NCBI GenBank assembly: GCA_963737445.1
Contig: CAVTSO010000009.1
Span: 62,001-126,000 of the forward strand
Direction: 5' to 3'
Origin: JAICYJ01 sp963737445
Lineage (GTDB): Bacteria > Actinomycetota > Thermoleophilia > Gaiellales > JAICJC01
Length of the DNA: 64,000 bases
A program made the position numbers and the translations under genes. Below, piece after piece: positions 29,240 through 38,967 of the stretch. The first letter of the stretch is position 1; every line of letters begins with the position of its first letter. Under the pieces are notes generated by a model. It was given only the letters and a program-made list of their open reading frames with translations, searched no databases and had not been told where the DNA came from.

Positions 29240-30130
29240 GTGCTGTTGCTGACCGCCGAGCCCATCACCTACTTCCAGGCGATCCTGCTGGGCCTGCTGC
29301 AGGGGTTCTCGGAGCTGTTCCCGATCTCGAGCCTCGGCCACAGCGTGATCCTGCCGCAGCTGCTGGGCTGGAACATCCACCAGAACGACGAGTACTTCAT
29401 CACGTTTCTGATCGCCACCCACCTGGCGACGGCGATCGTGCTGTTCATCTTCTTCTTCCGCGACTGGATGCGGATCTTCGCCGGCATGTGGCGTTCGCTG
29501 GTCGACCGCCAGATCGCGCCCGACAACCACGACGCCAAGCTGGGCTGGCTGCTGGTGGTGGGCACGGTGCCGGCCGGAATGCTGGGCCTGCTGTTGCAGG
29601 ACTCGCTGCGCACGGTGTTCGCATCGGCGCAGTCGGCGGCGTTCTTCCTGATGCTGAACGGTGTGATGCTGTACGGCGCGGAGCGGCTGCGGCGGCGGGC
29701 ACCGATCGTGGAGACGTCCGACCCGGTCGCGTCCGACGAGCGCATCTCAGGCGAGACCAGCTATCGCGACGCGGTCGGCATCGGCGCCGCCCAGGCGATT
29801 GCGCTGATCCCTGGGTTCTCGCGCAGCGGCGCCTCGATGGCCGGCGGCCTGCTGACCGGCCTCTCCAACGAGGACGCGGCGCGCTTCTCGTTCCTGCTGG
29901 CGACGCCGATCATCGGCGCCGCCGCGCTGCTGAAGCTGCCCGACCTGTTCGGTGCGACCGGTGACGGCGTGCGCGGGCAGGCGCTCGCGGCGTCGCTGTG
30001 CTCGGCGCTGACCGCCTGGTTCTCGGTGCGCTTCCTGGTCAAGTACTTCGAGACCAACCGGCTGACGCCGTTTGCGATCTACTGCTTCGTGGCCGGGCTG
30101 GCCTCGTCGATCTACCTCCTGGTCAAGTAG
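29240..30130 (+). CDS. uppP: Undecaprenyl-diphosphatase UppP/BacA
   Basis: A 296-residue membrane enzyme with the two signature motifs: QGFSELFPISSLGH near the N-terminus (catalytic Glu/Ser/His) and PGFSRSG near residue 190. It dephosphorylates undecaprenyl diphosphate to recycle the lipid carrier for peptidoglycan, so it fits between mreB and mreC. The cytoplasmic loop around TSDPVASDERISGETS is longer than usual. It ends with an 8-bp overlap with the convergent small gene. Confidence 0.94.
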   Translation: MLLLTAEPITYFQAILLGLLQGFSELFPISSLGHSVILPQLLGWNIHQNDEYFITFLIATHLATAIVLFIFFFRDWMRIFAGMWRSLVDRQIAPDNHDAKLGWLLVVGTVPAGMLGLLLQDSLRTVFASAQSAAFFLMLNGVMLYGAERLRRRAPIVETSDPVASDERISGETSYRDAVGIGAAQAIALIPGFSRSGASMAGGLLTGLSNEDAARFSFLLATPIIGAAALLKLPDLFGATGDGVRGQALAASLCSALTAWFSVRFLVKYFETNRLTPFAIYCFVAGLASSIYLLVK

Positions 30131-30356
30131 CGTCGGCGCTGCGCGGGCCTGACTGGAACCAGGCGAACACGAAACACCCGACCCCTACCAGCACCGCGGC
30201 GATGCCGTGCTTGGTGTGATGGTGGTCGGAGCCGGACTGGTGGCCGGGGAAGAAGGACGGCAGCGACTTCGCGGGCTCCACGAAGTAGACGATGCCGATG
30301 GCGATGAACACGATGCCGAGAACGACGGCGGCGATCGCGAGGTAACGCTTTTGCAC
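30123..30356 (-). CDS. 77-residue two-helix membrane protein
   Basis: Two hydrophobic helices (about 6-26 and 52-68) separated by a His-containing loop (SGSDHHHTKHG). The GTG start has GGGAGG about 7 nt upstream. It has no known family. The His cluster could be a metal site. It is the only minus-strand gene in the elongation block. Confidence 0.62.
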   Translation of the reverse strand: MQKRYLAIAAVVLGIVFIAIGIVYFVEPAKSLPSFFPGHQSGSDHHHTKHGIAAVLVGVGCFVFAWFQSGPRSADAT

Positions 30357-30488
30357 GTGGTGCCTCCCGCTCGAGGGTCAGCACGAGCGTACCCGCGGAA
30401 TCGGTCGCGGGCGACAGGGCGAAGCCCCTGCTAACGCCTGCTTAACACGCCTCGCGTAGACTGTTCGTTCACCCGACCGCCTTCTGAA

Positions 30489-31385
30489 ATGCTGATCGGC
30501 AAGAACCGACATCTCCGGCGGCGGGCCGTGATCGGCCTGCTCCTAGCGGCCTCGCTCACGCTTCTCACGCTCTCGTTCCGACAGGGCTCGGAGGGGGCGA
30601 TCGGGGCCATCCAGCGCGGTGCGCTGGCGATCACCGCACCCTTCTCATCGGCCACCACGCGCGTCACCAAGCCGTTCGTGGACGCGTGGAACTGGACGGG
30701 CGGCCTGGTCGACGCGCGCTCCGAGAACGCCAAGCTGAAGGACGAGCTGGCGCGGGCAAACGCCGCGAACGTGCAGCTGAACCAGGTCAATTCGCTGTTG
30801 ACGCAGGACGACCAGCTGCTGCACTTCACCCAGAACTCGCAGATCGCGGCGCAGTATCCGTTCGTGGGCGCCACCGTCACGCGGCAGGTGCCGAACGCCT
30901 ACAGCCAGACGATCACCGTCAACGTCGGCGGCAGCGGAGGCGTCGCGGTGGGCGACCCCGTGGTGGCGCCGGCCGGGAGCAGCGACCTGTTCGCGGGGCT
31001 GGTCGGGCGTGTCACGACGGTGACTCCCAACGCCAGCAGCGTGGAGCTGATCCTCGACCCGGACACGGCCGTGTCGGCGCGCGTCCAGGGCGGCACCGTG
31101 CGCGGCGTGGCGGTGCCCAACCCGGGCAACCCGGGCGTGCTCGACCTGCAGATGGTGCCGCAGGCCGAGCAGGTGAAGCCGAACCAGGTGGTGGTGACGG
31201 CCGGCCTTCAGCCCAACCGCCAGGGCCTGCAGGCGCTGCTTCCGGCGGGCATCCCGATCGGCCTGGTGACGAGCGTCAGCCAGTCCGACCTGAACGACGT
31301 CTTCAAGGGCATCGAGGTCACACCCTTCGTCGACTTCGGCAGCCTCGACAGGGTGCTGGTGCTGAAGGTGGTGAAGACGCCCTGA
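30489..31385 (+). CDS. mreC: Rod shape-determining protein MreC
   Basis: 298 residues: an N-terminal membrane helix, a coiled coil (about 75-115), then two beta domains with the family GLVGRVTTVTPNASSVELILDPD pattern region and a C-terminal PIGLVTSV. It is a periplasm-facing scaffold that activates PBP2/RodA. mreD follows immediately. Confidence 0.93.
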   Translation: MLIGKNRHLRRRAVIGLLLAASLTLLTLSFRQGSEGAIGAIQRGALAITAPFSSATTRVTKPFVDAWNWTGGLVDARSENAKLKDELARANAANVQLNQVNSLLTQDDQLLHFTQNSQIAAQYPFVGATVTRQVPNAYSQTITVNVGGSGGVAVGDPVVAPAGSSDLFAGLVGRVTTVTPNASSVELILDPDTAVSARVQGGTVRGVAVPNPGNPGVLDLQMVPQAEQVKPNQVVVTAGLQPNRQGLQALLPAGIPIGLVTSVSQSDLNDVFKGIEVTPFVDFGSLDRVLVLKVVKTP

Positions 31386-31924
31386 TCCTGGACACGCTGA
31401 AGGCGATCGTGGCCGTGTTCGTGCTGGCCGTGCTGCAGCTGTCGGCGATGCCACAGCTGATCCCGGGCAGCGTCACCCCCGACCTGCTGGTGATCCTGGT
31501 GGTCACGATCGCGCTCACGCGTGGTGCCGAGGCGGCTGCGCTGACCGGCTTTGCCGCGGGCGTGCTGCTGGACGCGATGCTGGTCGGACGGCTGGGCCTG
31601 ACGTCGCTGCTGTACATGGCCGCCGGGCTGTGGGTGGCCTACCGGGTGGAGCCGTCCGACAGCGTGGTCGTGTCGCCGCTCTCGCCGATGCCGCGCCGGG
31701 CCGTCCAGCTGCTGTACGTGGTGGTGGCGACGGCCATCGTCCAGGTCGGCCTGGCGGCCGCCCACGTGCTGCTGGGCGACGGATACCCGGTCAGCTTCGA
31801 GCTGTTCAACGTGATCATCCCCACCGTCGTCGAGACGGCGGTGCTGGCACTGGTACTGCTACCGCTGCTACGCCGCCTCTTCCCCTATCGAACGAGAGCC
31901 GATGGTTATCCAATCGCCGCCTAA
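31382..31924 (+). CDS. mreD: Rod shape-determining protein MreD (non-ATG start)
   Basis: About 180 residues with five or six transmembrane helices typical of MreD (LILVVTIALTRG, GFAAGVLLDAMLVGRLGLTSL). No ATG/GTG/TTG exists at the family N-terminus: the natural start would be CTG at 31382 (overlapping the mreC stop) or ATC at 31385; the first GTG at 31409 trims helix 1. The 3' end overlaps mrdA by 23 bp, indicating coupled translation. Confidence 0.88.
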   Translation: MILDTLKAIVAVFVLAVLQLSAMPQLIPGSVTPDLLVILVVTIALTRGAEAAALTGFAAGVLLDAMLVGRLGLTSLLYMAAGLWVAYRVEPSDSVVVSPLSPMPRRAVQLLYVVVATAIVQVGLAAAHVLLGDGYPVSFELFNVIIPTVVETAVLALVLLPLLRRLFPYRTRADGYPIAA

Positions 31925-33999
31925 CCGGCCGGAGCCGCCGCCCGACAAGAACCAGATGATGATCCGCGCGGCGACGCTGGGCGTGATCGCGGTGGTGCTG
32001 TTCGGGGTGCTGGTGTTCCGGCTGTGGGCGCTGCAGGTGCTGCACTCGGATCACTACGTGGCGCAGGCAAACCAGAACGACGCGCGGCAGCTGCCGCTGC
32101 CGGCGCCGCGCGGCGAGATCGTGGACAGCTCGGGGAAGGTGCTGGTCAAGAACACCAGCCACGTGCTGGCAGAGGTCAACCCGGCCGGGCTGGCCACGCG
32201 GGTGGACTGCACCACTTTTGCGGCCGACCAGCGCGCGAGGTGCAACGCCGTTGTCGCGGCCACGCCGCCGGGGGCCGTGCCACGCTGCGCGGCGCTGAAG
32301 GGCCAGTCCCGCTGCCTGGTGCTGGCGCGGCTGGGCCAGGTGCTGGGCATGAAGACGCACGAGGTCTGGCGCGCGTACGAGAAGACGCTGTACGTGAACG
32401 CCGACGGCTCCGGCGGTTGCACGCCCAAGCCGCACGCGCCCTGCTACGTGGTCAACGCCGGCCCGCCGATCCCGCTGAAGCCGGCCTCGGAGCCGGAGGT
32501 TGCCTACGTGCTCGAGCGCCGCTCGCAGTTCCCCGGCGTGCAGTTCCTGCAGACCACGCAGCGGCAGTACCCGTTCGGCGATCTCGCGCCGAACGTGCTC
32601 GGCTACGTCAGCCAGATCTCGCAGTCGGAGCTGAAGGACTCGAACTTCGCAGGCCTGACCGGCGGCGCCATGGTCGGCCAGGCCGGCGCCGAGTACAGCT
32701 ACGACCGGGAGCTGCGCGGCACCGACGGCCTGCTCGAGCAGAACTACGACGCAACCGGCCGCGCGGTCGGCCCGACGTACGTGCAGCGCGCCGCCCAGCC
32801 GGGAGACACGCTGCAGCTGACCATCAACTCGCGGCTGCAGAAGATCGCCCAGAAGGCGGTCGCCTACGGCATCCAGGTCGCCCACAACGACGGCGAGGTG
32901 ACGGCGCACACCGGGGCGATCGTGGCCATGAACCCGCAGAACGGTCAGATCTATGCGATGGCGTCCTACCCCGGCTACAACCCGTCGGTGTTCCTGCCGC
33001 CGGCCAAGAACGCGGGCCAGCTCTACAAGGACAAGTACAACCAGCCGCTGGTCGACAAGACGCTGGAGCCGAAGTCGCCTGGCTCGACGTTCAAGCCGAT
33101 CACAGCAACCGCCGCTTGGGATGCCGGGATCCTGGGTGCCGGGCACGACGCTTGACTGCCCAGGTAGCTTCACCCGCCCCGGCGATACCTCGCATCAGGT
33201 GTTCAACAACTGGACGTCGGTCGATCTCGGCAACATGGATCTGCAGACGGCGCTGGAGCAGTCGTGCAACACCTTCTTCTACCAGCTGGGCAACAGGATG
33301 TACGACCTGCCTAACCAGGGCATCACGTTCCAGAAGACGATCCGCCAGTTCGGGTTCGGCAAGGCGCCGCCGCTCGACATCCCGACGTCGCCGCTGCTCA
33401 ACGAGGGTGGTTTGGTGCCCGACCCCACGTGGCGCCTACAGACCTACTCGTCTGCGATCGACCAGCAATGGCAGCCAGGCTACGACATCCAGATGGCGAT
33501 CGGCCAGAGCGACCTGACCGTCTCGCCGATGCAGCTGGCGGTCGCCTACAGCGCCATCGCCAACGGCGGCAAGCTGGTCACGCCGCACATCGGCAAGGCG
33601 CTCTTGGACAGCCAGGGCAACGTGGTCAAGCGGTTTGACCCGGCCCCGCAGCGCGACCTGCACCTGTCGCCGACGCTGCTCTCCGAGATCCGCCAGGGCC
33701 TGTATGAGGCAAGCCACAGCTCGCTTGGCACGTCGAGCTCGGTGTTCGGCAGCTACACCCCGGCGGTGTCCGGCAAGACCGGAACGGCCGATCACCTCCT
33801 GCCCGACGGTACGGCAGCGCCGCCGAACGCGTGGTTCGCCTCGTTCGCGCCCGCCGACAACCCCAAGCTGGTGGTGGTGGCGCTGATCAACGACGGCGGG
33901 CACGGCGGCGTCTCGGCCGCGCCGGCGGCGCGTCAGGTCTACCAGGGCTTCTTCCACCAGAAGATCACGAACACCGTGGGAACGGACGCCTCCCGCTGA
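31902..33999 (+). CDS. mrdA: Penicillin-binding protein 2, elongation transpeptidase (frameshift near 33140)
   Basis: A class B PBP: cytoplasmic tail, one membrane helix (about 22-44), pedestal domain, and transpeptidase domain with SxxK (STFK, 395-398), SCN as the SxN motif, and SGKTGTA as the KTG motif. It cross-links peptidoglycan for elongation with RodA. A one-base shift near 33140 joins two otherwise intact halves. An unusual Cys-rich insertion (six Cys, about 95-180) lies in the external pedestal. The start overlaps mreD and the stop overlaps rodA (TGATG). Confidence 0.94.
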
Positions 34000-35156
34000 T
34001 GCGCACCTACCTGCGACACCTCGACTACATGATGCTGGCCACGGCGCTTGCGATCACGACCTATGGCCTCTGGATCCTGCGCAACGCGACCCGCAACGAC
34101 ATCCCCGGCGACCCCACCTACTATTACAACCGCCAGCTGGCCTACGCGGTAGTCGGGGTGGCGGGCATGCTGCTGATCTCGCTCGTGCCGCCGCGATTCC
34201 TGCGCCGGATCAACCCGCTGCTGTACCTGTTCGTGGTGCTGACGACGATGGTCGTGCTGGTGATCGGCACCAGCGTGCAGGGCGGCCAGCGCTGGATCAA
34301 CCTGGGCGTGTTCCAGTTCCAGCCGTCGGAGCTGGGCAAGCTGCTGCTGATCGTGGGGCTGGCGGCGTGGCTGGGGAACCGGCGCAACGAGTGGAGCCCG
34401 GCCCGGCTGACGCTGGGCGCGCTGGCCTACATGGCGCTGCCGGCGCTGCTCGTGTTCGCGGAGCCCGACTTCGGCACGGCGCTCGTGTACGCGGCGGTGA
34501 CGCTGGGCATGCTGTTCGTGCTGGGCGCGCCGTGGCGGCACTTCGCGTGGCTGGGGTTGGCTTTCGTGGTGACGCTGGCGATGGTGTTCTCGATCATGCC
34601 GGGGCTCGGCGTCCCGGTCATCAAGCAGTACCAGATGGATCGCCTGACCGCGTTCCTGCATCCGAGCTCGTCGAACATCCAGGGCGACGGGTACCACATC
34701 ACGCAGTCGATGATCGCGGTCGGCCACGGCGGGGTGGGGGGCACGGGGTACGCCGGCGCCACGCAGACCCGCCTCGACTACCTACCCGAGCACGCGACCG
34801 ACTTCATCTTCTCGGTGGTGGGCGAGGAGCGCGGCTTCGTGGGCGCGATCTGGCTGCTCGGGCTCTACGCGCTGCTGATCTGGCGGGGGCTGAAGGTGAT
34901 CACGATCTCGAGGTCGACGTTCGGCAGCCTGGTGGCGGCGGGTATCGTCAGCATGCTCGTGTTCCAGATATTCATCAACATCGGGATGACCATCGGCGTG
35001 GCGCCGATCACCGGCATCCCCTTGCCGTTCATGAGCTTCGGCGGCACGCACACGATCACGAACCTGTTTGCGATCGGCGTGCTGCAGGCGATCCATGTGG
35101 ACGCGTACCGGCGGTCGGAACCGCGGCTGGGAGGGCGAGGGCCCGTGTATGGCTAG
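33999..35156 (+). CDS. rodA: RodA, SEDS peptidoglycan glycosyltransferase
   Basis: A 385-residue SEDS-family protein with ten membrane helices. Conserved motifs include GGQRWINLGVFQFQPSELGK, ALVYAAVTLG and LPEHATDFIFSVVGEE, followed by GIPLPFMSFGG. It polymerises lipid II with PBP2 as partner. Translation begins at a TGATG overlap with mrdA. Full length. Confidence 0.96.
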   Translation: MRTYLRHLDYMMLATALAITTYGLWILRNATRNDIPGDPTYYYNRQLAYAVVGVAGMLLISLVPPRFLRRINPLLYLFVVLTTMVVLVIGTSVQGGQRWINLGVFQFQPSELGKLLLIVGLAAWLGNRRNEWSPARLTLGALAYMALPALLVFAEPDFGTALVYAAVTLGMLFVLGAPWRHFAWLGLAFVVTLAMVFSIMPGLGVPVIKQYQMDRLTAFLHPSSSNIQGDGYHITQSMIAVGHGGVGGTGYAGATQTRLDYLPEHATDFIFSVVGEERGFVGAIWLLGLYALLIWRGLKVITISRSTFGSLVAAGIVSMLVFQIFINIGMTIGVAPITGIPLPFMSFGGTHTITNLFAIGVLQAIHVDAYRRSEPRLGGRGPVYG

Positions 35157-36066
35157 CGCCGCGGGGGCCGCGACCAGTCAAGCGAGGCGGATGTTTGGCG
35201 CCGTCAAGGACGTCCGCCAGGGAGCCGGCACGGCGCCGTTGCTGCTGTGCGGGCGCAAGGAACCGCTGGACGAGCTGATGCTGGCGCTGGGCGGCGGGTC
35301 GTCGCAGACGGCGCAGCTGTTCGCAGTGCGGCGGCTGGTTCGCGACGATGCGACGCGACTGTCGGAGGCGGCGGTGGTGATCTACGGCGGCGAGGTGGTG
35401 TCGGGACTGGATGCGCAGACGCGGTCCGACCTCGAGGTGATCGGCCGGGCGACCGCACCCAAGCTGGCGATGCTGGAGGCGCTCGACCTGCCCAGCGCCG
35501 CGGTGACGGAGGCCGGGCGGGTGCGCGGAGTGATGCCGAGCGACCTGATGCCGTATCGGCGCGGGCGGTTCCCGGCGACGAGGGCGATGGAGCGGCTGGC
35601 CGCGAAGGCGGGGCCGAACGGGCCCTATCTGGCGGCGCAGCTGCCGGCGTTCCGGCCGCACGTGGTCGACCGGCTGATCGAGAAGGCGGCGCGGACCAAC
35701 GCGAAGACGGCGCTGATCATCTTCGTTCCGGGCGCGGACATGCCGATCCTGACGGCGCTGCAGATGCGGATGGTGCTCGGGATCGGTGCCTGCTACGGCG
35801 AGAAGGTGTCGACTGACCGGGCGGTGGAGCTGCTGTCGGTGCTGGGAGCCGGGTTCGGCTTCCGGGCGGTCGCACGCGAGTTGCTGGATCTGGTGCCGGT
35901 GGCGGGCTGGGCCGTGAAGAGCGCGATCGCGTACTCGGCCACGAAGGCGCTCGGGCGAGCCGCGGACGAGTACTTCGCCCACGGCGCAGTGGCCGACGTG
36001 TCGCACCTGCGCGCCCTTGCCGAAGGCGTGCGCGCCGAGGTGCTGGCGCGGTTCCAGCGCAGCTAA
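35149..36066 (+). CDS. DUF697-like protein following rodA
   Basis: 305 residues. The C-terminal section (YGEKVSTDRAVELLSVLGAGFGFR, then LLDLVPVAGWAVKSAIAYSAT) resembles DUF697/YcjF-type amphipathic membrane-associating regions; the N-terminal half (PLLLCGRKEPLDELMLAL) looks like a degenerate nucleotide-binding domain without a P-loop. The ATG overlaps the end of rodA, so it is the last gene of the elongation operon. Confidence 0.7.
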   Translation: MASAAGAATSQARRMFGAVKDVRQGAGTAPLLLCGRKEPLDELMLALGGGSSQTAQLFAVRRLVRDDATRLSEAAVVIYGGEVVSGLDAQTRSDLEVIGRATAPKLAMLEALDLPSAAVTEAGRVRGVMPSDLMPYRRGRFPATRAMERLAAKAGPNGPYLAAQLPAFRPHVVDRLIEKAARTNAKTALIIFVPGADMPILTALQMRMVLGIGACYGEKVSTDRAVELLSVLGAGFGFRAVARELLDLVPVAGWAVKSAIAYSATKALGRAADEYFAHGAVADVSHLRALAEGVRAEVLARFQRS

Positions 36067-36106
36067 CCGGAGCCGAGTGCGCACAACCCTCAACTACTGG
36101 TCGAGA

Positions 36107-36406
36107 CTGATAGAGAGGTGCCGGGCACCGTCGTAACAGGCGTGACGCCGGCGTGACCCTCTCGTGACGCGACATCCGCCGCGAGCCCGGTGCAGCGGGA
36201 GTCCCTGGGGGAACGCAGGTGCCGGGCACCGTCGTTCACACGTGACCGCGGCGTGACAGGCCCGTGACGTTTGGAATCGTCACGCCTGCGTCACGGCCCC
36301 GTCACGGGTGATGGAACGGTGCCCGGCACCTCTCTATCAGCCGCTTGTCACGCCGTGGTCACGGAGATGTGAACGGTGTAACGACGGTGCCCGGCACCTC
36401 CGTTCC
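36107..36406. repeat. Nested palindrome repeat with phased CGTGAC/GTCACG arrays (locus 2)
   Basis: Four GGTGCC/GGCACC heads are arranged as two interlocked inverted pairs: 36107-36130 with 36317-36340 (24 bp, perfect) and 36210-36236 with 36380-36406 (27 bp, one mismatch). In the centre CGTGAC occurs at 36241, 36252 and 36263, and its inverse GTCACG at 36279, 36290 and 36301, all with an 11-bp period. It fills the whole gap between the DUF697 gene and the radical SAM gene. Confidence 0.88.
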
Positions 36407-36418
36407 ACCCGCAACCGG

Positions 36419-36424
36419 TAGCAT
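36419..36424 (+). promoter_or_regulatory. -10 box TAGCAT, 6 nt before the radical SAM start
   Basis: TAGCAT ends 6 nt before the ATG at 36431, just downstream of the repeat element. Leaderless arrangement. Confidence 0.4.
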
Positions 36425-36430
36425 GGCCCC

Positions 36431-38185
36431 ATGGCGCCTCTGCTTGACCAGAAGATCGAGGCGGTGCTGGAGACGGTGCAGAAGCCGTCCCGGTACATCG
36501 GCGGCGAGGCCAACCAGGTGCGAAAGCCGCAGGCCACCCGCCTCGTCGCGCTCTGCTATCCCGATGCCTACGAGATCGGCATCTCCAACCAGGCCCTGCA
36601 GATCCTCTACGCCCAGGTCAACGTCCGCGAGGCGTTCGCCGCCGAGCGCGTCTACTGCCCGTGGCCGGACATGGCCGACGCGATGCGGGCCGAGCGTATC
36701 CCGCTGTTCACGCTCGAGACCTGGCGGCCCGTGCGCGAGGTCGACATGCTCGGCATCACGCTGCAGGCGGAGCTGACCTACTCGAACGTGCTCGAGGTGC
36801 TCGACCTGGCCGGCATCCCGATCCGCGCCGCAGAGCGTGGCCCCTCCGACCCGATCGTGATCGCCGGCGGCCCCAGCGCCTCCAACCCGGCACCGATGGC
36901 GCCCTTCTTCGACGCGTTCTTCATGGGCGAGTCCGAAGACGCGTTCGAGGCCGTGCTGGACGCGATCGACAGCGCCCCCGACCGGGCCGGCCGCATGCGC
37001 CTGCTGGAGCAGATCCCGTCCGTCTACATCCCGTCCCTCCGCCGTCGGCCCGTCGAGCGCGCCATCTACACCGAGTTCGGCATCGAGACGCAGCCGACCG
37101 CGCCGGTCGTGCCCTACTCGTCGGCCATCTTCTCGCGTGCCTCCGTCGAGGTGATGCGCGGCTGCACCCGCGGCTGCCGCTTCTGCCACGCCGGCACCTG
37201 GTACCGGCCCGTCCGCGAGCGCCCCGCCGACCAGGTGATCGAGGCCGGCCTCGCCCAGCTCGGCTGCACCGGCTACGACGAACTCTCGCTGACCAGCCTC
37301 GCCACCAGCGACTACACGGACGTCGTGGCCGCCATCGAGGGCATCAAGGAACGCGCGCCCGACCTGCACCTGTCGCTGCCCTCAAACCGCGTCGATACCG
37401 GCCCGGTCGCCCTCACCGCCGCGGCCAACGCCCGCCAGTCGTCGATCACGCTCGCGCCCGAGGCCGCCACCCAGCGCATGCGCGACATCATCTGCAAGAC
37501 CATCACCGACGAGATGATCGAGAGGGCCATCGAGGCCGCCTTCCGGGCCGGCTACTCGAGCCTCAAGATGTACTTCATGATCGGCCTGCCGCGCGAGACC
37601 CACGACGAGGTGCAGGGCATCGTCGACATCGGCATCCGCGCCCGCGAGATCGGCCGCGCCGTCGGTGGCCGCTTCTCGGTGCACATGAGCGCCTCCAACT
37701 TCGTGCCCAAGCCGCACACCCCGTTCCAGTGGGAGGGCATGGCGCCGCGCGACCAGCTCGCGGCCAAGCAGGCCTATATGCGCCGCGCGATGCCCACCCG
37801 CCAGATCCGGCTGTCGCTGCACGACCTGCGCACCTCGATGCTGGAGGGCGCGCTGTCGCGCGGCGACGACCGCACCGCCGAGGTGATCGAGCTGGCCTGG
37901 CGCGGCGGCGCCCGCTTCGACGCCTGGACGGAGATGTTCCAGGAGCAGGCCTGGCACGACGCGTTCGCCCGAATGGACACCACCATGGACGAGCAGGCCA
38001 CCCACGAGTTCGGCGAGTGGGACGAGCTGCCGTGGGACCACGTGCGCAGTGGCATCACCAAGGAGTTCCTGCTCGACGAGTGGTGGCAGAGCAAGGCCGA
38101 GGTGGCCACCGGCGACTGCCGCTGGGACGGCTGCGTCGACTGCGGAGCCTGCTTCGGCCCGGTGCGAAACCTGCTCGTGCACTGA
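36431..38185 (+). CDS. B12-binding-type radical SAM protein (TIGR03960 family)
   Basis: 584 residues. A Rossmann-like N-terminal part (about 35-170, GGPSASNPAPM) is followed by a radical SAM core with cluster Cys245, 249 and 252 (CTRGCRFC), then SNRVDT and LAPEAATQRMRD, and a C-terminal Cys group (CRWDGCVDCGACF) that may bind a second metal centre. The family is always found beside DUF2344 and often RNase E/G, as here; its reaction is not established. Well conserved and full length. Confidence 0.92.
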   Translation: MAPLLDQKIEAVLETVQKPSRYIGGEANQVRKPQATRLVALCYPDAYEIGISNQALQILYAQVNVREAFAAERVYCPWPDMADAMRAERIPLFTLETWRPVREVDMLGITLQAELTYSNVLEVLDLAGIPIRAAERGPSDPIVIAGGPSASNPAPMAPFFDAFFMGESEDAFEAVLDAIDSAPDRAGRMRLLEQIPSVYIPSLRRRPVERAIYTEFGIETQPTAPVVPYSSAIFSRASVEVMRGCTRGCRFCHAGTWYRPVRERPADQVIEAGLAQLGCTGYDELSLTSLATSDYTDVVAAIEGIKERAPDLHLSLPSNRVDTGPVALTAAANARQSSITLAPEAATQRMRDIICKTITDEMIERAIEAAFRAGYSSLKMYFMIGLPRETHDEVQGIVDIGIRAREIGRAVGGRFSVHMSASNFVPKPHTPFQWEGMAPRDQLAAKQAYMRRAMPTRQIRLSLHDLRTSMLEGALSRGDDRTAEVIELAWRGGARFDAWTEMFQEQAWHDAFARMDTTMDEQATHEFGEWDELPWDHVRSGITKEFLLDEWWQSKAEVATGDCRWDGCVDCGACFGPVRNLLVH

Positions 38186-38319
38186 AGCTCGGGGCCGCGC
38201 CCGCCGATGTAGGTGGAGGAGCGGCTACACTCCTAGGGACAGAGCGTTCCGCAGCCAGGGTCCAGTCGAGTCCCAGGCGCACGCTCCAAACGAAAGTTTT
38301 TCTCAAGTGAGCTGGTTTT

Positions 38320-38967
38320 TTGACATATCGCATCACCTTCGCGGTCCGCGACAGAGCGCGTTTTCTGTCGCACCTCGAAACGGTTGACACACTCCTGTCG
38401 GCGCTCCGCCGCGCCGGCTATCAGGTTGCCCTCTCCCGTGCCATGCGGCCCCGGCCGGTAATCGCATTGGCGCTGCCCCGGGCAGTGGGGGTACAGAGTG
38501 AGGCGGAGCTGGCAGACGTCGAGCTGACCAGCGAGCCCGCCACGGCGGAGCTCTCCCAGCGGCTGTCGGAGCAGCTGCCGGCCGGGTTCGAGCTGATCGC
38601 GGCCGAGCCGGCCGTCGGCAAGCCGGCCGCGTCGCGCGTGCGCGGCGTGTCGTATCTGATCGAGGTCGCCGACGACCTCGACTGGGATCAGGCGGTCGAG
38701 CGCTACCTGGCTGCCGAGACGGCGGTCGTGACCCGCACCGCACCCAAGAAGGTGGACAAGCGCATCGACGTGCGCGCGTTCTGCACCCGCATCAGCCACG
38801 GCCCGGACGGGCTCGTGGCGGACATCGATCTGACCGAGGCCGGCACCGCCCGCCCCGAGGAAGTCGCAACCGCGGTCGCAGCCACCATCGGCGCGACCCC
38901 AACCATTATCCGGCTCGTGCGCACGGACATCGTGCTGCGCGAAGCGCCGGTAGGAGCACCTACGTGA
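38320..38967 (+). CDS. DUF2344 radical-SAM-linked protein (TIGR03936)
   Basis: 215 residues starting MTYRITF from a TTG, matching the family N-terminus (FLSHLETVDTLLSALRRAGY, then MRPRPVIALALPRAVGVQSE). The upstream 130 bp include a TACACT -10-like box at 38226-38231 and a T6 run just before the start. It works in an unknown pathway with the preceding radical SAM enzyme. The stop overlaps the rng GTG. Confidence 0.9.
   Translation: MTYRITFAVRDRARFLSHLETVDTLLSALRRAGYQVALSRAMRPRPVIALALPRAVGVQSEAELADVELTSEPATAELSQRLSEQLPAGFELIAAEPAVGKPAASRVRGVSYLIEVADDLDWDQAVERYLAAETAVVTRTAPKKVDKRIDVRAFCTRISHGPDGLVADIDLTEAGTARPEEVATAVAATIGATPTIIRLVRTDIVLREAPVGAPT

Noticed and set aside
36107..36406. CRISPR array
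   Set aside because: Repeats are short, palindromic and inverted with 5-nt spacers; there are no unique 30-nt spacers and no cas genes.
38306..38325. TTGACA as a -35 box within the DUF2344 start
   Set aside because: No -10 lies 16-18 bp downstream; the TTG is the start codon by protein alignment.
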